A DNA stretch of 64,000 bases from Cryptomeria japonica (Eukaryota; Streptophyta; Pinopsida; Cupressales; Cupressaceae): positions 913,951,648 through 914,015,647 of the forward strand of contig NC_081414.1 in NCBI RefSeq assembly GCF_030272615.1. Direction: 5' to 3'. Position 1 is the stretch's first letter. Each line of letters starts with the position of its first letter. The translations under genes were made by a program, and so were the position numbers. This document shows positions 57,636 through 64,000 of the stretch, one piece after another. The notes under the pieces were generated by a model. That model did not search any database, was not told the DNA's origin, and saw nothing but the letters and a program-made list of their open reading frames with translations.

Positions 57636-60184
57636 ATGCCTCGACGTCGACCTGAGTGACCTACAAGGATGAAGATCCTACACCAGTCTGTACTTGGCGG
57701 TCGACCACTCGACAAGGTGAGTTGACCATCCGTTAACTCAATTTGAGTTTTTTATGCTTTCATAATTTTTAGGAATGATGATGTCATCTCCTAGTTAAGG
57801 CTCGGGCCCCTTCTTTGGACACCTATGGGTCCTAGGGTGCCCTGGTTCTCCTAGGGTGCCATGGTCCCAAGGAGGTGCCATGGTCCCCTCTAGGAACAAT
57901 GGTTGCAGTAGGGCGCCCTAGTCCACTAGGGGTGCCCTGGCTCTTGTTCGGGGAAACCAATGGTGACATAGGATCATGCGATGAGTGTTAGAGCTGATAG
58001 AATGATTGCATTGATTAAAGGATGATAGATGATTGATCGATTACCGATGATAGATTTCTTTGTGTTTGGCAGACACTACCATACATTTGCGAGCACACCA
58101 CCGGTCTCACCTTTAGGAGCCTTCGAGAGAAGATCCCAGGCTGATAGTGATAGAGAGGGATTTTCTACATGAAGCGGGCTTGTGGGATGCGATGACCATG
58201 TCAGCCATCCGATTCCATTCTGTGATATTGATGGCACTAATGGAGAGGTTAGATGCAGACACCTTGATGTTCTCACTACCTGTGGGGGAGATAACAGTCA
58301 CCCTTGACGATGTTTTCCACATTTTGCACCTTCCCATTAGACGAGAGACCGTGAGATATTGATCCAACCGGATAGAGGAGGATTACAAGAGAGAGCAGGT
58401 ATATGTTATGGGGAGAGTGATATGCAGCAAGACAAGGGGCCGCATCATGGTCAACTGGATCCTACACCCTAGTGGCGAGGTTCCATTAGTGAGGTGACTC
58501 ATGATTACGACCCTTGCAATCGCCATGTGTCCTAATGGGTGTGACACACATATGCATGGAGGACTCATCTACTCCATCCAAGCGATGGAGAGACATAGGA
58601 GAGTGTACTCTTGGGGTCAGAGAATGCTTGCACATCTCTATCATGACCTTGGGGAGTATGTGTTTGGACAGGGATGCAACCTGATGATATGCACGCTCCT
58701 ACAAGTGTGGATGTTTGAGCATATTACCTACACTAGGCTTGGTGGAGCCTCCATAGAGCTAGTCCCAGAACAGCCTAGGGTATATGCTTATCTTCTTACC
58801 CGTGAGTGGCGATTCGGAAATCTCATGTAGTAGAGGTTGAGCTTAGATAGATTGATAGTGGGTGGGGTCATATGGAGACCCTACCTCAGGATGTGCGTGT
58901 GGGCAGGGATACACAAACAGATGTTCAACATGCAGAGGAATCGTCTACTAGAGGGACGATACAACCACGTAGTTGTTCCCTTCTACTTCGACCAAGTTCT
59001 GCAACAATTGGGGTTCGAGCAGTGTGGTCCTACTGATGTGCCTATGTACATGCAACATTCATGCGTGATGTCAAGGCTAGGAGCTACTCCTAGACCTACC
59101 AGTGATGAGATCGATATCATAGATTCAGACAGGTCAAATCAGGACATAGCGACAGATTATAGAGATGATTCAGGCGTGCACCGACGGTACATCACATGGT
59201 GGGGGAGAACATAACCTAGAGCCATCTTCCCAACAGACTTCCCTGGAGGGAACCCCAGAACATAGAGATAGTCAGGCAATGGAGAGGGATCTGATACATC
59301 TAAGGAGGGCTTAGATGATCAGGCTGATGACATAGAGGAGCAGGAGGAAGGCGGAGATGGACACGATCCTGATACCAGAGAGGAAGATCAAGATGGAGAT
59401 GATGAAGAGGATAGAGAGGAGGAGGATGATGAGGAGGATGAAGAGGAGGATGAGGAGGATGAGCACGAGGATGAGGAAGAGGAGGATGACAAGGAGGAGG
59501 AGGTGGATGAGTCAAATGTAGTTCCTCATCACTCCAGGGAGGATACCATAGCCCTAGATCCACTGAATCGCCCATTGTAGGCAGAGAGGTATGCTATAAG
59601 GGGTTCTGATCTAGGTCCCCATCGACCCACCCCTATTATGCAAAGATAGTACAAGCACAGAGAGCCTAGTGGGTCCAAGTCTTAGGCGGTCGCTGTCCAT
59701 GATCCCTACTGGTGAGAGGGAGATCCAAGTAAGGTGTCCTGTTATTGATTTAATTACTTGCTTTTGATTTGATAATATAGAATTGTACTAATGAAGAATT
59801 TATCTCTATCTTGCATCTACCATCCAGGCCTCACATTCTCTTATTTAGAATGTAGTGATAGACCTTATTGTGATTGCCCACATTCCTAGTTCCTCACAGA
59901 TAGTGCACAGATCCTAGATGAATGCAGGAAGACACAAGGACCTTTTCTCCCCTATTCGGATGGAGGTGGAGGTCCTACGAGAGATATTACGAAGAATAGA
60001 GTGTGACCTAGTAGCATCACAAACAGAGGTAGCCACATACCAAGGGATCATGAAGGAGAGGGATCGCAAGAGCTCCTCATGGTCCGTATCACGATACACC
60101 CCCATGGGGCCACTCCCACGGCCAGATCAGGAGTGGGCATCTAGCCACCATCATCGAGCTACTAGTCCTAGGGATAGGAGATGA
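57636..60184 (+). pseudogene. Plant mobile domain (PMD) gene carried antisense in the gypsy element, broken
   Basis: A gene-like unit on the strand opposite to pol. Exon 1 (57636-57716) starts ATGCCTCGACG and ends at a good donor AAG|GTGAGT. The intron ends TTTGGCAG at 58072. The main exon then gives PMD motifs: RDFLHEAGLWDAM, DTLMFSLPVGEITVTLDDVF (58.27 kb), LLQVWMFEHITY (58.7 kb), IWRPYLRMCVW (58.87 kb) and VPFYFDQVLQQLGFEQCGP (58.98 kb), followed by a long acidic tail. A likely second intron (about 59735-59830) leads to a short charged last exon (59918-60184). PMD is the domain of the MAIN/MAIL1 proteins and of some transposon-borne genes. Several stops and a frameshift near 58.14 kb break it. 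Lying between pol and the 3' LTR in antisense is a known arrangement for extra frames in Tat-type elements. Confidence 0.75.
59330..59520 (+). repeat. Purine-rich GAGGAGGATGA repeat coding for an acidic tail
   Basis: A run of GAG, GAT and GAA codons, imperfectly repeated, gives about 60 residues of almost pure Glu and Asp in the PMD frame. The complement reads as a His/Pro-rich frame that I take to be a shadow. Confidence 0.8.
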
Positions 60185-60761
60185 TTTAGATTTAATGATG
60201 TATATATTATGATACTCATGGATATGTTATTTTAATGCTTAAACAATATATGCATTGCTTAGATTAGAAGTAACATATTGAGTAATGAACATGTATGTCT
60301 GATTTTAATTTCCATGTGATTGATTTCTCAATGCTTCAATGATTAAATTGATACATGTGTGATTTAATTAAATAACTAAGTATTTAATCAAATGCTACTT
60401 TGATGATGTAAAAGAAGAATGTATTAAGCCTAAGAACTATATGACAAATGTGTTTTAATTAATTTCTATTTAAACACAACTTGATATAATTCTACTCAAC
60501 ACATAAGAAATTGTATAACATGCTAGCACATATGAAATGTAAATCAATTACAATTTACATAAAATAATCCAAGACAAACAATAAAGTAATGAAACATGCT
60601 TGTCAAGAATGAAGTAATTTAGACCAAATAATATAACATCATTCCATCTTACATACTTTAATGAAGACATGCTAGCGACATATTACCCAATTTTGAAGAA
60701 AGAGATATATAGAGAGAGAAGAAAGTAGACTAGAAAGAGAGGAAGAGAAAGAAAATTAGAA
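60185..60761. other. AT-rich spacer between the PMD gene and pol
   Basis: No gene. The two converge here: the PMD gene ends from the left and pol from the right. Confidence 0.5.
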
Positions 60762-63700
60762 CTAGGCATAGTATCTACAAAAGTGCATAACATTTATGGG
60801 TTCTTTGAGAGGCATACCTTCCACATCTGCTATCTTGTAAGCACCTGATCCATAGGCCTCAACAATAATTTATGGTCCAAGCCAATTAGGGCTTACTTTT
60901 CCTTTCTCCTCAGGTAAGGCATTCACATTGCACTAATTCTCGTAAAGGACTAAATCCCCTACTGAGAAGGAACGTTGAATGACCTTATCATTGTAGCTTC
61001 GTTGCAAAATTTTATGACATGCTTGAATATTCCCAAGGGCATTTATACGCCGTTCATTGAGAATCTCAAGTTGTTGAAGTCTTTGCTCTCTATAGGAATT
61101 GTCATACACTATGTCGCTAAGAGAAACTCTCAAAGAAGGAATTTCTAACTCCAAAGGCATAATGGCATCAGCACCATAAACAAGATTATAAGGTGTACAA
61201 CCCATAGCAACACATATACTCTTACGATAGGCCCACAGAGAATAGGTTAATTGAGTATGCCAATCCTTACCATGCTTGTTTACAATCTTCCAAAGAATTT
61301 GTTCAATTATCATATTGGAATACTCGGCTTGACCATTTGATTGAGGATAATAAGGTGTAGAAAATTTATGTTGAATATCGTATTTCTCGAGAAACTTCTT
61401 CACATCCTTATTTTTGAATGACGTTCCATTATCTGAAACTAAGGCGGAAGGTATCCCAAATTGAGAAATGATGTTTTTCAAGATGAATTAACAAATTACT
61501 TCAACGATAGTGGATTGAAGAGGAATGACTTCCACCCACTTTGTAAAGTAATCAGTGGTAGTTATGATGAAAGTATGTCCTTGAGATGAGGGAGGAGATA
61601 TTTTACCAACAAGATCCAAACCCCATGTAGAAAAGGGCCAAGACGCTACCTGTGATCAAAGCTCTTGGGCATGACCATGGATCAAATTGCTATGTTGCTG
61701 ACACTGATGACATCTTTTAACAAACACAAAGGAATCCTTTTCCATGGTTTTCCAATAGTATCCCATTCAGAGAAATCTCTGAACTAAAGATCTACCCCCA
61801 AAATGCCCCCCACAAGAACTTGAATGTTCTTCCTCAAGAGCAATAGGGATTTCAACCTTTTTAAGCATCGAAGAAGAAGACCATTATAACCCCTCCTATA
61901 AAGAACATTAGAAAGGATAATGTATCTAGTAGCCAATTTGTGAATCCTAGCCCTAGTATTCTTATTCGTAGAATCAAGAAAGGTACCATCACTCAAATAT
62001 CTCACAATATGCGAGTACCATTCATCAGAATCTATAATGTAACAATATGCCACATCACTAGGATTATCAACAATAGTTCGGGTAGTGAGGTTGTGAATAG
62101 TGAATTGAAGATCTACCAAGGGGTCCTTTGGAGACACAAGAGAGGCAACACATTCCATCACATCAACATGTCGATTATGTTTTCAAGGAACGAGCTCCAT
62201 GGTATAAGAATCAAATTTTTGCAAGAAGGATAAAGCTAGATCTTTATATTGTGATAATTTGTCTTGCTTATCTTGATAAACTCCTATCACTTGTCTTATG
62301 ATTAGTTGAGAATCTCCATAAATATGTAAATGTTTCATATTCAAGGACAAGACTTCTTTAATTCCAACTATAATAGCTTCATATTCAGCAATGTTGTTGG
62401 TACATAAGAAATTGAGACGATATGATAAAGGAATAGACTTATTTTTTGGAGAAATTAAAACTACCCCTGCCCCCGATCCTGTACAACACTTAGAGCCATA
62501 AAAGTACAATTCCCAAGTCTCATCAACCTCAATGGAAAAAATGTATTCATCAAGAAAAGACTTTGGATTAGGTAGGGAGAAGGGTGAACGAGCATCAACT
62601 AAGTGATCAGTCAAGGCTTGACCTTTTATTATTTTTTGTGAGACAAAATTAAGGTCAAAATCAATCAACATCATAACCCACTTAGCTCAGCATCTAAAAA
62701 GGTTAGTTTTGGAGAAAAGATGTTTAAGAGGATCAAATTTGATGATAACATGGATTTTAGCATTCAAGAAATAATGCCTCAACTTTTGAGTTGCAAAGAC
62801 TAAAGCAAGGCACTGTCTTTCTATCGCAGAATATCGGACTTCATAATCAAGTAGAGTGCAACTTATTTAATAAATCGGGCATTCTCTACCATCCTTATCA
62901 CATTGTGCCAATAAGGCTACAAGAGCTTGAGTGGAAGCAGCAGTGTACAAAAGGAAAGAATTAGTAGGATCAAAAGGTTGAAGAATATGAGGTTTGGCCA
63001 AATAAGTCTTTAGGTCTTCAAATGCTTGACGACAATCCTCATTCCATTGGAAAGTGATTTCTTTTTAATCAATCATGTGAAGGGAAAGGTACGATACACA
63101 AGTTGAGAGACGAACCTACGAATAGCTTGGATCTTTCCTTGCAAACTTTTTAGTTGGGAGACATTCTTAGGAGGTGGCATGCTAACAATAGCATCTATCT
63201 TCTTCGTATCTACCTCAACGCCATGACTGGAAACTATGAATCCTAATAATTTTCCACTATCCACAACAAAAACACATTTTCAGAGATTCAAATGCATGTT
63301 ATACTTATGAATTCTCTCGAAGATTTGGCGAAAGATCTTAGCATGATTTGTACGAAGAATGGATTTGGATAAGATGTCATCAACGTAATCTTCTAAAGTT
63401 TTATGCATATATTCATGGAAGATGAGAGTCATACCATGCCGATAAGTTGCGCCTACGTTTTTCAATCCAAATGCCATCACAATCCAACAGAACGTACCCC
63501 AAGGAGTGGTAAAAGCAGCTTTATATTGATCTTGGGGATTGATGAAGATTTGATTATATCCTGAGAAACCATCCATAAAGGATAGGAAAGCATGCCCTAC
63601 TACCGAATCAACTATCATATCGATATTCGGGGGAGGAAAGTCATCCTTTAAAGTGGCATTGTTTAAATCATGAAAAATCAGTGCACATCCTAATCTTATT

Positions 63701-64000
63701 TTCAGATTTAGCCAGAACCACAATGTTTGAAATCCACGGGGAATAATTGATACGACGAATGAATCTGGCATCCAACAATTTTTCAATCTCAGCTTTAACA
63801 AGTAATGCCACTTTAGGGTGAATCTTTCGAATCTTTTGCTTCACTCGTTTAGCATCAGGAATTAGGACAATGTTATGAGTGCCAATCTTAGGATCTATGC
63901 CAGGCATGTTAGAATATATCCAAGAAAAGATCTCAAGGAATTCATGTAACAACTGAGCATATTGTTTTTGCTCTTCTTTTTCAAGACATTTCCCTATTTT
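60762..64000 (-). pseudogene. Ty3/gypsy pol of the Tat type (RT, RNase H, second RNase H, integrase), broken, runs off the window
   Basis: Minus strand, entering from the right edge. The reverse transcriptase (63952 to about 63280) has IRRINYSPWISNIVVLAK, FMDGFSGYNQI, WIVMAFGLKNVGATYRHGM and YVDDILSKS. The first RNase H region (about 63.0-62.7 kb) has ALVALLAQC and YSAIERQCLALVFATQKLRHYF. A second, archaeal-type RNase H (62.6-62.2 kb) has GSGAGVVLISP, NNIAEYEAIIVGI and IYGDSQLIIRQV, which marks the Tat lineage; its first catalytic Asp is lost (YFYGS for YFDGS). The integrase (62.1-60.76 kb) has FSTWGLDLVGKI, VSDNGTSFKN, PQSNGQAEYSN and a C-terminal part ending NVMHFCRYYA. Stops and frameshifts are frequent. 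Gag, protease and the 5' LTR lie beyond 64000. Confidence 0.92.

Noticed and set aside
59300-59575. His/Pro-rich minus-strand frame
   Set aside because: It is the complement of the Glu/Asp-coding GAGGAGGATGA repeat, which continues the PMD frame on the plus strand.

Overview
This window is nuclear DNA from a land plant, probably one with a large, retrotransposon-rich genome; a gymnosperm is possible, but that is inference. It is AT-rich and almost entirely transposable-element sequence. I see one intact ordinary gene, a three-exon alpha-expansin on the minus strand (8755-9984) with a TATA box. No bacterial, organellar, CRISPR or rRNA features are visible.

Layout. 1-8250: two diverged head-to-tail copies of a gypsy-type non-coding internal block plus LTR. 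The first LTR carries a 333-bp miniature LTR element (TRIM, 4510-4842) with a perfect 5-bp target duplication and a tRNA-like cloverleaf in each 135-bp LTR. 8755-9984: the expansin gene, with a foldback element in intron 2. 11309-11800: a Copia 3' remnant. 16.1-23.9 kb: a decayed minus-strand element with a long uncharacterised reading frame (19094-21792), flanked by direct repeats rich in GCGA-type words. 24344-27124: a decayed hAT transposase gene. 29111-33864: a complete but dead Copia element (Copia-1). 33865-36576 and 43124-45300: two halves of an older element, split by a 6.5-kb LTR element (36577-43118) that has two LTRs, a primer-binding site, a polypurine tract and a perfect 5-bp target duplication. 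That element encodes a four-zinc-knuckle protein and a second long unknown frame but no reverse transcriptase or integrase. 46464-53893: a second complete, dead Copia element (Copia-2), also with a perfect target duplication. 55.9-64.0 kb: the 3' part of a minus-strand Ty3/gypsy element of the Tat type with a second RNase H, which carries on the opposite strand a broken, intron-containing plant-mobile-domain gene.

How the parts relate. Copia-2 and the pol-less 6.5-kb element share a near-identical stretch across the polypurine tract and LTR start, the same spacing to an initiator-Met primer-binding site, and a similar LTR 3' end. This suggests the pol-less element was copied by Copia-2-type proteins. 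The TRIM uses the same primer class and must also have borrowed its enzymes. Most protein-coding element genes here are broken, largely by TAG or TGA stops of the kind left by C-to-T decay.
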